From CAZYJR01 sp964647905 (GTDB taxonomy: Bacteria; Desulfobacterota; DSM-4660; Desulfatiglandales; HGW-15): a DNA stretch of 64,000 nucleotides. The notes below the pieces were generated by a model. The model ran no database searches. It saw only the letters and a list, made by a program, of their open reading frames with translations, and had not been told where the DNA came from. The stretch lies in NCBI GenBank assembly GCA_964647905.1, contig CAZYJR010000015.1:1-64000 (forward strand), given 5' to 3'. Both the position numbers and the translations under genes were made by a program. Positions 50,803 to 59,458 of this stretch are shown here, in pieces. Within the stretch, counting starts at the first letter, position 1. The number at the start of each line of letters is the position of its first letter.

Positions 50803-51328
50803 CCTGTTCCGTCCCCGCCTTGACCGCAGCCAGGACGGCCTCCACCACCTGGTAATGGCTGATACACCTGCAGTGATGGCCCGAGAGGGCCTCACAGGCC
50901 TCCTCCGTTCCCGGCGACGGTTCTCTTTCCAGCATCCCCTTGGCGCTCATTATGATCCCCGGGGTGCAGAAGCCGCACTGGAACGCACCGTGGTCCACAA
51001 ACGCCTCCTGGAGGGGATCCAATCCTTCTCCGCCCTGATCGGCCAGCCCCTCTATGGTTGTGATGCTCCTGCCGCCGCACTCCACAGTGAGAATCATGCA
51101 CGAGAGGACCGCGGCTCCGTCCATCAGCACCGTGCACGCACCGCACGCCCCGTGGTCGCAGCCGATCTTGGTCCCGGTAAGCCCGAGGGTCTCCCTGAGG
51201 GTGCGGGCCAATGTATCCGAGGGGGCCACTTGGTGCGTGCCTGGGCCCACCTCCAGTTGAATGGCGGTTCCGTTTATTGTCATTGAAATCGCCGAAGATT
51301 TCTTAGCTCTAGCGCTTTTTCGAGACAT
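50795..51328 (-). CDS. Mo-hydroxylase 2Fe-2S subunit, set B
   Basis: Small subunit of 177 aa with two [2Fe-2S] clusters: CDHGACGACT plus AVLSC, and QCGFCTPG plus HCRCISHY. The last motif departs from the usual CRCTGY while keeping both Cys. A basic 15-residue N-terminus precedes the ferredoxin fold; an internal ATG at 51283 is a possible later start. The gene opens set B in the order 2Fe-2S, Mo, FAD, ligase and follows the second TRAP permease by only 15 nt, so transport and catabolic genes may be co-transcribed. Confidence 0.93.
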   Translation of the reverse strand: MSRKSARAKKSSAISMTINGTAIQLEVGPGTHQVAPSDTLARTLRETLGLTGTKIGCDHGACGACTVLMDGAAVLSCMILTVECGGRSITTIEGLADQGGEGLDPLQEAFVDHGAFQCGFCTPGIIMSAKGMLEREPSPGTEEACEALSGHHCRCISHYQVVEAVLAAVKAGTEQDD

Positions 51329-51343
51329 GCGTATAACCTTATC

Positions 51344-52651
51344 TTACATAATGCTTGGGAGTACGGTGGCTATGGAGGGGAATATCATGACCAAGAGCAT
51401 TGCGGCCACATCGATCAGCACAAAAGGGGTGACCGATCTATATATGTCCATCATGGTGGTCTTAGCCGTCACCACGCCCTTCATTACGAAGAGACAGAGC
51501 CCGAAGGGCGGCGTCTTCATGCCTATCTCCATGTTTATGAGGCTGAGGAGCCCGAACCATATGGGGTCGAATCCCATAGCCCTTACAATCGGCATATAGA
51601 TGGGGAAGGTGACCATCATGATGGATACAGGCTCCATGAATGTACCAAGCAAGATCATGAGTGCTTGCATCACTCCTATGATGACGATCTCCGGAAAAGG
51701 AAAGCTGATCACCAACTCCACGAGGCCCTTGCTCGCCCCGGTAAAGGCCAGGATCTGGCTGAAGGCCGTGGACCCGGTAAGGATCATGAACATCATCACG
51801 GTTATCTTGAGAGTGGCCTCCACCGACTTCTTTATTACGTCCCAGGTGAGCTTTCGGTAACCAAGGACCACGCCGGCAGTGGCCATCACTCCCATCCCGG
51901 CCGATTCAGTCGGCGTTGCCAATCCTGCAAAAATAAGGCCTGTTACAACAAATATAATTGCGCCAAAAGGAAGGACATGTTTTGTGAAATCAGCTATCCT
52001 TTCACTCCAAGGCGCCTTGGAGGGCACGTAGTCAGGGGCCAGGTCCCTCTGGACGGTGCACCGGATCACTATGTAGGCCACATACATGCTCGCCATGAGC
52101 AACCCCGGCAGGATGCCCGATATCAGGAGCTTTCCAATGGATATCTCCATTAGGGAGCCCAGAATCACTGCAAGGGCGCTCGGCGGAATGATCATGGCAA
52201 GGGACCCGCTCATGCAGGAGCCGATGGCGATCGTCTTGTGATACCCCCGGGCCTCCATCTCCGGGAGCAGCAGGGAGCCGAGCATGGCCGAGGTGCCCAT
52301 ACTGGATCCGCTGAGGGTGGAAAAGAGCGTCCCGCCTCCTATACTCAGTATACAAAGCCTCCCCGGCAGGCGCCCCATCCACTTGTCCAGCGTGTCTATG
52401 GCCCTTATGAATACGCCTGATTGGAACAGGAGCTCCCCCATCAGCACGAACAACGGCACGGGCAACAAGACGAAACTGCTTATGGAGGAGAATATGGAAT
52501 GAATGAGCTGGGTGAGGCCGGTTGCCCCTCCCCAGAGCAGGTATATGCCTATGACGTCTACGATGGTAAACGCGAGAAAGACCGGCAGACCGGCGGCCAG
52601 CAAAATCAGAAAAATCCCGACAATGAGGATCAGCAGCGCCCACCATTCCAT
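51344..52651 (-). CDS. dctM: TRAP transporter large permease (DctM family), second system
   Basis: Membrane protein of 435 aa with about 12 helices. Family motifs include GLPVFLAFTIVDVIGIY, LFVLMGELLFQSG, GSLAMIIPPSALAVILG and GLATPTESAGMG. Its ATG overlaps the DctQ stop (TGATG), so translation is coupled. The set B Mo-hydroxylase genes begin 15 nt after its stop, suggesting that it imports their substrate. Confidence 0.94.
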   Translation of the reverse strand: MEWWALLILIVGIFLILLAAGLPVFLAFTIVDVIGIYLLWGGATGLTQLIHSIFSSISSFVLLPVPLFVLMGELLFQSGVFIRAIDTLDKWMGRLPGRLCILSIGGGTLFSTLSGSSMGTSAMLGSLLLPEMEARGYHKTIAIGSCMSGSLAMIIPPSALAVILGSLMEISIGKLLISGILPGLLMASMYVAYIVIRCTVQRDLAPDYVPSKAPWSERIADFTKHVLPFGAIIFVVTGLIFAGLATPTESAGMGVMATAGVVLGYRKLTWDVIKKSVEATLKITVMMFMILTGSTAFSQILAFTGASKGLVELVISFPFPEIVIIGVMQALMILLGTFMEPVSIMMVTFPIYMPIVRAMGFDPIWFGLLSLINMEIGMKTPPFGLCLFVMKGVVTAKTTMMDIYRSVTPFVLIDVAAMLLVMIFPSIATVLPSIM

Positions 52652-53154
52652 CAGGTATTCTCCTTCACGGCCTTGAGATGCCTTAAGAACTGCCTTCCGA
52701 ATTCACCGAGCAGAAACAGGTATCCCAGAGCTATCAGCAGCAGAAAGTAGTGCTTCTTGATGGTAAGGGTCTTGGTGACCACCACCCCCGACTCGTAACA
52801 CTGCCAGCTTGTGATAAGGGCGAAGCAGAAGATCACCGTGGAAATCAGGACGCCTACTGCGGAGGAAAAGACCCCCAGGTATCCCTGGACCTTAGGGCTT
52901 AGTTGCTCCACCAGGATATCGACGCTGGTGTGCCCGCCCTCCCTGAGCAGCCACGGGGCCCCCAGAAAGGCCAGGCTGAAAAGGATGTACTCGCATACCT
53001 CCACTGTCCAGACCTGGGGCTGCCGGGCAAAATATCTCATGCAGATCTCGAAGGACACAATCAAGACACATGCAACCAGTAATACGCCCGCCGTCAAGGC
53101 CATGACATCCAGGGCCTTGTCGAATAAACCCTTCTTTGCATATGTTGGACTCAT
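52651..53154 (-). CDS. dctQ: TRAP transporter small permease (DctQ family), second system
   Basis: Membrane protein of 167 aa with four helices. CVLIVSFEICMRYFARQPQVW and the following GGHTSVDILVEQLSP match the conserved helix 1/helix 2-3 loop of DctQ proteins. It lies 37 nt after the receiver-domain gene and overlaps the DctM start by 1 nt. Confidence 0.92.
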   Translation of the reverse strand: MSPTYAKKGLFDKALDVMALTAGVLLVACVLIVSFEICMRYFARQPQVWTVEVCEYILFSLAFLGAPWLLREGGHTSVDILVEQLSPKVQGYLGVFSSAVGVLISTVIFCFALITSWQCYESGVVVTKTLTIKKHYFLLLIALGYLFLLGEFGRQFLRHLKAVKENT

Positions 53155-53191
53155 GCCTTCCCCACTCGCCTATGAGCTCCTGTGTACATCC

Positions 53192-53695
53192 TCAGAGCCA
53201 GTACTTGAATTTCTTCCAGAACTCCTCATCGCTCTTCTGCCAGTCGGGGCCGAACTTCTTGTCGTAGAAGGAGCCGAAGCGGTCCAGCCATCGTCCCCAA
53301 AGGCTCTTCCCCTTTGCTTCGGCTTCCAATATATCCGTCAAATAGATGGCGATGTCCTCCATCTTGTCCTTAGGGACATAAAAGGCGGCTCCCTTCTTGA
53401 AGGACTTTACAGTGTCTTCAACACTCAATGCGTGGGCCGTGAGCATGACGGAGAAAATGTTCTTCTGCTGCGCCTTTTCCAGCAGCTTGTAGCCGTTCAC
53501 GCCCATGATGTCCAAGACCGCCATGTCGAACTCCCGGCCTTCGATCAGGCTCACGGCCTCTTCATAGGTCCCCGCCTTGGCCACCTCGCACATGGGAAGC
53601 AGCTCTTCCAGGGCATCCAGCACGTCCGGTTCGTCATCCACAATCAGTATTTTCTTGCCTTCCAGGAGGCCCTTCTCTGTCGCCACGGGCTTCAT
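53192..53695 (-). CDS. Receiver-domain protein with C-terminal aromatic/basic tail, in TRAP operon
   Basis: Protein of 167 aa. Residues 14-125 form a CheY-like receiver domain: VDDEPD (acidic pocket), D62 in AVLDIMG (phosphorylation site), T86 and K109 in YVPKDK. No output domain follows, only about 40 residues rich in Trp, Phe and Lys (LWGRWLDRFGSFYDKKFGPDW) that may be an interaction surface. GGAGGG precedes the ATG at 53695. It lies between the receptor gene (96 nt upstream) and the permease genes, an unusual place for a receiver protein; no histidine kinase is in the window. It could regulate transport activity by binding the permease. Confidence 0.85.
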   Translation of the reverse strand: MKPVATEKGLLEGKKILIVDDEPDVLDALEELLPMCEVAKAGTYEEAVSLIEGREFDMAVLDIMGVNGYKLLEKAQQKNIFSVMLTAHALSVEDTVKSFKKGAAFYVPKDKMEDIAIYLTDILEAEAKGKSLWGRWLDRFGSFYDKKFGPDWQKSDEEFWKKFKYWL

Positions 53696-53791
53696 CCCTC
53701 CTACAGAACCGCAGTCACCGTTCAGTATGCGCCGACTCTCGAGGGGCCGCCAAGACCCCCCGAGAACGTTATCCAGCCACCGGGGTCATGA

Positions 53792-54802
53792 TCATTGCCA
53801 GGGAAAGGTGCCCTTTGGAAGGGCATCCCTGGTGGTGAGCTCCCTCAGCTTGGGACCATACTCCGGGGCCATATTAATGACGTACTCCCAAGTCTTATTA
53901 TAGCAAATCTCCTTGAAGTTTTTAGCCTCTTCAGGTGGCAATTCAAGGACTTCCATGCCGGCTTCATGCCTCACCGTAGCTTCTTTTTGCTCTATCATTT
54001 CATTTCTCATGGATGCAATATACTCCATGTCTTTCATGACATCCATGATTAAGGCCTGATGCTTTTCGGGCAGCGAATTCCACTTCTTCAGACTGATCAT
54101 GGTAGCGGGCTCCATCTGGAAGACACCCGGGTCAATGCTGTACTTGGTGACTTCCTGGAGCCCCCAGCTTATGACCCCTACGTTGGGCCACATGAAGCCG
54201 TCCACTACTCCACGCTCCATTGAGGTATATATCTCCGGTGGAGGGATGGTCACCGGCGTGGCCCCCAAGGCTTCTATAAAGGGGATGTACAGAGGCATCA
54301 CCCTCAGCTTCAGACCTTTGAAGTCCTCCACCTTCGTAATGCGCTTATTGCTGAACACCTTGAACGGGATCAGGCTGTGGAATCTCCCTATATACTTGGC
54401 ATTGACCCTTTTTTCGAATATCTCGCACCAGAGCTCATAAGCACCGGTCTTCCTCTCCTCCCATTCTGCAAGGCGAGTCAGGCCCTTGGCCCAAGCCTCG
54501 GGCATAACAGACTTCATGTACCCGAACGGGTAGTAGTAGTTCATGTCGATAGTCCCGGCCTTCAAGGCGTGTACCTGATCGAAGGTCTTCACCACTTCCG
54601 GACCGCCCAACCATTCAAGTTTCAACTCTCCTCCTGAGCGCTCATTGATCTTGTCAATGAACATTTGGACCGGATCGTTGTTTAGATGATTCTTGGGAAA
54701 GGCGGTGATTCCTTTGATGACAATAGGTTCGCTGAAAGCGTTTGTAGAACCAATAAGAATCAATACAAAAATACTTAACAGGAGTAATATTGTCTTTTTC
54801 AT
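53792..54802 (-). CDS. dctP: TRAP transporter substrate-binding protein (DctP family), second system
   Basis: Periplasmic receptor of 336 aa. A signal peptide covers residues 1-24 (KKTILLLLSIFVLILIG). GLKLRVMPLYIPFIEALGATP contains the conserved Arg of the carboxylate-binding site, followed by EIYTSMERGVVDGFMWP. GGGGAGGAG lies 4 nt before the ATG at 54802; an upstream in-frame start is unnecessary. It is the first gene of the second TRAP operon. Sequence similarity to the receptor at 12598 is low, so a different ligand is likely. Confidence 0.92.
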   Translation of the reverse strand: MKKTILLLLSIFVLILIGSTNAFSEPIVIKGITAFPKNHLNNDPVQMFIDKINERSGGELKLEWLGGPEVVKTFDQVHALKAGTIDMNYYYPFGYMKSVMPEAWAKGLTRLAEWEERKTGAYELWCEIFEKRVNAKYIGRFHSLIPFKVFSNKRITKVEDFKGLKLRVMPLYIPFIEALGATPVTIPPPEIYTSMERGVVDGFMWPNVGVISWGLQEVTKYSIDPGVFQMEPATMISLKKWNSLPEKHQALIMDVMKDMEYIASMRNEMIEQKEATVRHEAGMEVLELPPEEAKNFKEICYNKTWEYVINMAPEYGPKLRELTTRDALPKGTFPWQ

Positions 54803-54955
54803 TTGTCTCCTCCCCTTGTGATTCGACCACAAGAAATTCCATGATCAAAAACAGTCATCCCTTAATCATTCGGATTGATTCCCAGGCGCTATCACCCCCC
54901 TCCGTTCTTTCATGTCCCTGGCAGTTTTGGTGGCCCCGCCCTCAGGACTGACCAA

Positions 54956-55622
54956 TCAAGCCGGCCGCCCTCCGGGTCCCGCGCTTGTAGGCCGGGTGGA
55001 GATGAACGAGTTTCCAGAGCGGAAATGAGCAATTTCTTCAAAGGTCAAGAAGATCAAGGGGTTAGGAGGAGGTGTGCTGGGGTACATCGCACGACCAAGC
55101 CCCCGGATCGACGCCGAGATTGGGAGAAAGGGCCATTTCCGGTCGTAAACTTGCAAGCGGTAGACCCCGTACTCCTTGGTGACATCGATCATCGCACGTA
55201 CCGTCTCTTCTTTCCCCTCATCCATGGCGGTCCCGAAGGACATGATGTAGCCGCCGCCCTTGCCTGCGGTATCAATGAGCTGCTTGCAGTAGTCTCTTAC
55301 CTTTTCGGCGGTGCCGGTGAGAATCAGGCCTGCCGGCACATTCCCGCCTATGCAAAGCCTGTCGCCCAGCATTTCCTTGGCCTTGGCCATGTCGGTGCGG
55401 TCGAAGATCCACATGCACGAGCCCTTGGGCAGCTCCTGGAGATATTCCAGCCTGGTGTTGTAGCCTCCTTCACAGAATAGGAAAGGCACGCACCCCTCTT
55501 CGGCCAGCCCGAGGATCAGGGCCTTGAGGGTGGGCCAGTAGAACTTCTTGAACTGCTCGTCCGACATGAACCCGTCGGCGCCCTTGTGAATCTGAGAGCA
55601 GCTTTACCAGTTCACCTGACAT
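54956..55622 (-). pseudogene. Remnant of a uroporphyrinogen-decarboxylase-family (methyltransferase-like) gene
   Basis: AAGGAGG followed by ATG at 55622 starts a short reading frame (MSGELVKLLSDS) typical of a gene beginning. After about 12 codons the sequence jumps, out of frame, into the C-terminal third of a URO-D/MtaA-family protein: HKGADGFMSDEQFKKFYWP, then LFCEGGYNTRLEYLQELPKG, GGNVPAGLILTGTAEKV and TKEYGVY. About 230 residues expected between them are missing, so an internal deletion is inferred. Past TKEYGVY, where relatives normally end, the frame runs on for about 50 codons of unrelated sequence to 54956, suggesting the stop is also lost. Family members include corrinoid-dependent methyltransferases. 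Its position after the set C large subunit suggests it once belonged to that operon. Confidence 0.78.
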
Positions 55623-55698
55623 GAGATCGGCCTCCTTTGAATGCGGTTCACAAGGTACGCCCGCGCCCTGAGTCCCTGAGCCGGGGAGGAAAGAGTTA

Positions 55699-57969
55699 TC
55701 AGACCTTTGTCCTGCCCTTGAGTATCTTCTCAGGGGTGATGGGCAGATCCAGGCACCGGTAGCCGGTGGCATGGTAGACCGCGTCCGATATGGCCGGCGC
55801 TGTGGGCGAAGCGAGTCCTTCCCCGGCCTCCTTGGCCCCCATGGGACCCTCGGGCTCGTAGGTATCGATGTGGACCACGTCCCCGGGAGGCATGTCCAGG
55901 GCGGCGGGCATCTTGTAGTCCAGGAAGTTGGTGTTCAAGGTCTTCCCGTCCTGCACCACGAAGCCCTCGGACAGGGCATAGCCCAGACCCATCTGGATGG
56001 AGCCCGCGAGCTGGCCCTCAACGCCCTTGGGATTGATAACGGTCCCGCAGTCGTGGGCCGTCCACATGCGCTTGACCTCCACCAGACCGGTCTCCTTGTC
56101 CACCTCGACCTCGGCCACCTGGGCGCCGAACCCGAAGGCCGGAGTCACCAGCCCCTTGCCCCGAGGGGTGTAGGAGCCGCGGGCCACCAGGGGCTCTCCC
56201 CTGTTGGCCTTCTGGGCGAAGGCCACAGCCTCGGCGAATGAAAGCCCTCTGTCCGGCCTTCCCACCGGCTGCACCCGGCCGCCCTTGCATTCCATGTCGT
56301 ATATGACATTGAGCTTGTAATGGGCCGAGACCGCCCCGAAGAGATGTTCCTTCAGCTTGCGGGCGGCATCCACCACCGCGTTGCCGGCCATCAGGGTCAC
56401 GCGGCTGCCCCAAGAGCCCAGATCCGCCTGCGGAGTCATCGAGGTATCTGCCGAGGTTATGCGGATGTCCTCCATGCCCAGGCCCAGCTCCTCCGCGAGG
56501 ATCTGTTTGAGAGCTGTGTCAGAGCCCTGCCCGATATCCGATGCCATGGTGAGCAGATGGACCGTACCGTCGGTAAAGGCCCTTACCTCGGCCGCCGAGA
56601 ACGGGTACTGGGTATTGAACCAGTTGAAGACACCGCCCGAGATGAAGCTGTAGCAGCCGATACCTATCCCCCGGCCGGGCTTGAGGTTCTTGCGCTTCTC
56701 CTTCCAGCCGCTCATCCTGGCCACTTCCCGGATCGACTCGCTGAACCCGCAACTGGATATGGTGGCCACATCCGGTATCTCGTCCCCGCTCACCTGGGCG
56801 TTCTTGAGCCTGAGATCCACCGGGTCCATGCCCAGGGCCTCGGCCGCCGCATTCATCTGGATCTCCGAGGCATAAAGGGACTGGGGTGCGCCGAAGCCCC
56901 GCATGGCGCTCGCAGGCGGCTTGTTGGTGTAGACGTGCTCGCCGTGGAAGCGGTAGTTGGGGTAGCGGTAGAGCATGGCCCCGAAATTCCCGCAGAGGAA
57001 TGTGGCGGTGGGCCCCATGGCGTTGTAGGCCCCTCCGTCCAGGGTTATCCGGAGGTCCTTGGCCGTTATTGTGCCGTCCTTCTTGAAGCCCACCCTGGAG
57101 TGGATCTTCATGGGGTGCCTCCGCCTCCCGGCCAGGAACTCCTCCTCCCTGGTCAGGGTGAACTTGACCGGCCTGCCGGTCTTCTTGGCCATGAAGGCGG
57201 CGCAGAACTCCCAGGTCCTGAGCTCCATCTTGCCGCCGAACCCGCCGCCCACATAGGGTTTGATCACCCGGACATCGTTCTCACGCATCTCCAGGGTGGA
57301 GGCGAGCAGGCACTGGACTATGTAGGGCACCTGGGTGGAGGTCCACAGGGTTATCCGCCCGTCCAGGTCCACCTGGGCCAGGGCGGAGCAGGGCTCCAGA
57401 TAGGCATGGGAGACCGCGTGGACCGTGAAGACGTCCTCCTGGATGTGATGGGACTCTGAGAAGCCCTTGTCTATATCCCCGTACTGGATCTTTCGATTCA
57501 CGCTTATGTTGTTGGTGACCTTCTCATGGAGCACCGGAGCGCCTTCCTTCACGGCCGAGTCCACGTCAAAGACCGCGGGTAGCTCCTCGTAGTCCACGCG
57601 GATCAGGGACAGGGCCTCCTCTGCGGTCATCCTGTCCACGGCCGCTACCGCGGCCACTTCGTCGCCGATGAAGCGGACCTTGTCCACCGCCAGTGCATAC
57701 TCGTCCTGGGTGTCCGGGAAAAGCCTCCAGTTGCCGTATTTGACCTTGGGTATGTCCTGCCCGGTGATCACGCACTTGACCCCTGGCAGCGAAAGCGCCT
57801 TCCCGACGTCTATATGGGCTATTCTTGCATGCGCATGAGGACTTCGAAGGATCCTGCCGTGAAGCATACCGGGGAGTTTCATATCGTCTGTATAGATGGC
57901 GGATCCTGTCGCCTTGGCCCTTGAATCGTTTCTCGGCACATCTTTGCCGACCATATTGAACTGTTTCAT
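55699..57969 (-). CDS. Mo-hydroxylase large subunit (xanthine dehydrogenase family), set C
   Basis: Molybdenum subunit of 756 aa. N-terminal VGKDVPRNDSRAKATGSAIY, cofactor-region KPYVGGGFGGK and AMRGFGAPQ, and C-terminal GAKEAGEG with the catalytic-type Glu. The architecture is closest to set A. GGAAGG precedes the ATG at 57969. It is the last intact gene of set C, in the order ligase, 2Fe-2S, FAD, Mo. No CO-dehydrogenase loop is present. Confidence 0.93.
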   Translation of the reverse strand: MKQFNMVGKDVPRNDSRAKATGSAIYTDDMKLPGMLHGRILRSPHAHARIAHIDVGKALSLPGVKCVITGQDIPKVKYGNWRLFPDTQDEYALAVDKVRFIGDEVAAVAAVDRMTAEEALSLIRVDYEELPAVFDVDSAVKEGAPVLHEKVTNNISVNRKIQYGDIDKGFSESHHIQEDVFTVHAVSHAYLEPCSALAQVDLDGRITLWTSTQVPYIVQCLLASTLEMRENDVRVIKPYVGGGFGGKMELRTWEFCAAFMAKKTGRPVKFTLTREEEFLAGRRRHPMKIHSRVGFKKDGTITAKDLRITLDGGAYNAMGPTATFLCGNFGAMLYRYPNYRFHGEHVYTNKPPASAMRGFGAPQSLYASEIQMNAAAEALGMDPVDLRLKNAQVSGDEIPDVATISSCGFSESIREVARMSGWKEKRKNLKPGRGIGIGCYSFISGGVFNWFNTQYPFSAAEVRAFTDGTVHLLTMASDIGQGSDTALKQILAEELGLGMEDIRITSADTSMTPQADLGSWGSRVTLMAGNAVVDAARKLKEHLFGAVSAHYKLNVIYDMECKGGRVQPVGRPDRGLSFAEAVAFAQKANRGEPLVARGSYTPRGKGLVTPAFGFGAQVAEVEVDKETGLVEVKRMWTAHDCGTVINPKGVEGQLAGSIQMGLGYALSEGFVVQDGKTLNTNFLDYKMPAALDMPPGDVVHIDTYEPEGPMGAKEAGEGLASPTAPAISDAVYHATGYRCLDLPITPEKILKGRTKV

Positions 57970-58041
57970 AATGCTACCTTCCTTATCGAAATAACTGTGA
58001 GACCGGCATCCGGAAAGAGACATACATTTCTTTCAATATCA

Positions 58042-58926
58042 TTAGGTAGTCTTTTTAAGAGCATTATCAAGGGCTTCTCGTATCGCCCTGGCTGTCAGGA
58101 CACCGGTCATCTCCTTGCGGTACTCAGCACCGGCCCTCACATCGGTAATCGGCCGGCTCTCCTCCGAGGCCTTTTCGCCGGCCCGCCGGATCAACTCGGC
58201 ATCCAAACGCTTGCCCTTCAACAGCCCTTCGGCCCCTGCGGCCCTGAACGGCGTGGGGCCGACCGCCCCCAGGACGACCTTGGCCTCGCTGCAGGCGCCC
58301 TCCTCATCCAGTGTGAGCATCACTCCCACGCATACCGCAGCTATATCCACCTTGCCGCGCGCCGAGATGTGTTGGTAGGAGGTGCCGGAGCGCTCCGGAG
58401 GGGCGGGCACGAAAATCGAGGTCATGATCTCACCCGGCTGAACGGCCGTAGCTCCCGGTCCCTTGAAGAAGTCCTCCAGCAGGACCCGCCTCTCCCCGTC
58501 CGGTCCTATGAGTACCGTCTGGGCGCCCATGGCTATCAGGGTCGGGGCGTTGTCCGCCGAAGGGGCTGCGTTGCACAGGTTGCCCGAGACCGTCCCCATG
58601 TTCCGGATCTGCACATTTGCAGTGTTTTGAGCCGCATATGCAACAGTCGGGTAGTGCTCCACTACGTCCGGGTGGGAGGCCGCATCGGCCAGGAGTGCGG
58701 TGGCTCCTATGGTCAAGCCCCGCCCGGGCTCGAACTCGATTTTGCCCAAGGAATCGATGCGCTTGAGTCCTATTACCGCCTTGGGCTTGAGGAGGCCGTG
58801 GTTTATCTTGACCAGGAGATCGGTCCCTCCCGCCATCAGGGAGGCCCGGTCTCCGTGCTCCGCCAAGAGGCCCAATGCTTCGTCCAAACTCGTCGGTTCA
58901 AAATACTCGAATCTCACCGAGTGCAT
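58042..58926 (-). CDS. Mo-hydroxylase FAD subunit (CoxM type), set C
   Basis: FAD-binding subunit of 294 aa with MAGGTDLLVKINH and IRNMGTVSGNLCNAAPSAD, plus the C-terminal GAVGPTPFRAAGAEGLL. There is no 4Fe-4S insert, as in set A. It starts 19 nt after the 2Fe-2S gene and ends 72 nt before the Mo subunit. Confidence 0.94.
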   Translation of the reverse strand: MHSVRFEYFEPTSLDEALGLLAEHGDRASLMAGGTDLLVKINHGLLKPKAVIGLKRIDSLGKIEFEPGRGLTIGATALLADAASHPDVVEHYPTVAYAAQNTANVQIRNMGTVSGNLCNAAPSADNAPTLIAMGAQTVLIGPDGERRVLLEDFFKGPGATAVQPGEIMTSIFVPAPPERSGTSYQHISARGKVDIAAVCVGVMLTLDEEGACSEAKVVLGAVGPTPFRAAGAEGLLKGKRLDAELIRRAGEKASEESRPITDVRAGAEYRKEMTGVLTARAIREALDNALKKTT

Positions 58927-58945
58927 TTTCAGTACCCCGCTCTTT

Positions 58946-59422
58946 TCACGATTGCTTCATGATCTCCGCCGCCGAGGCAATGGCCTCGACGATCTGATTA
59001 TACCCCGTGCACCTGCACAGATGCCCTGACAGCCCCTCCCGTATCTCCCGCTCTGTGGGCGAATGGTTCTTCCCGAGCAGGTAGAGGGCTGAGATCTCCA
59101 TCCCTGCGGTACAAAAGCCGCACTGTATGGCCCCTTCCCGTATAAAGGCCTCCTGTATGGGATGGAGCTCCTCACCGGAAGGGGCCAGGCCCTCCACTGT
59201 CAGGATCTCTTCGCCGTCCATCGAGGCGGCCAGTGTCAGGCACGAGCTCACCGTCCTGCCGTCCACCATGACGGTACAGGCGCCACAGTCACCTGAGCCG
59301 CAGCCTAGCTTTGTGCCGGTGAGATTCAAATCTTCGCGAAGCACCTCGTTCAGGGTTTGCCAGGGATCCACGGCGAGCGTGTACCGGTCTCCGTTCACCT
59401 TCAAAGTTATATTGCGTTTCAT
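58946..59422 (-). CDS. Mo-hydroxylase 2Fe-2S subunit, set C
   Basis: Small subunit of 158 aa with CGSGDCGACT plus TVSSC, and QCGFCTAG plus LCRCTGY, for two [2Fe-2S] clusters. It follows the set C ligase by 36 nt and precedes the FAD subunit by 19 nt. Full family length, with no unusual residues. Confidence 0.95.
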   Translation of the reverse strand: MKRNITLKVNGDRYTLAVDPWQTLNEVLREDLNLTGTKLGCGSGDCGACTVMVDGRTVSSCLTLAASMDGEEILTVEGLAPSGEELHPIQEAFIREGAIQCGFCTAGMEISALYLLGKNHSPTEREIREGLSGHLCRCTGYNQIVEAIASAAEIMKQS

Positions 59423-59458
59423 GTCCTTACCTCATCACTTCAAAGATCTTTGCTGTTC

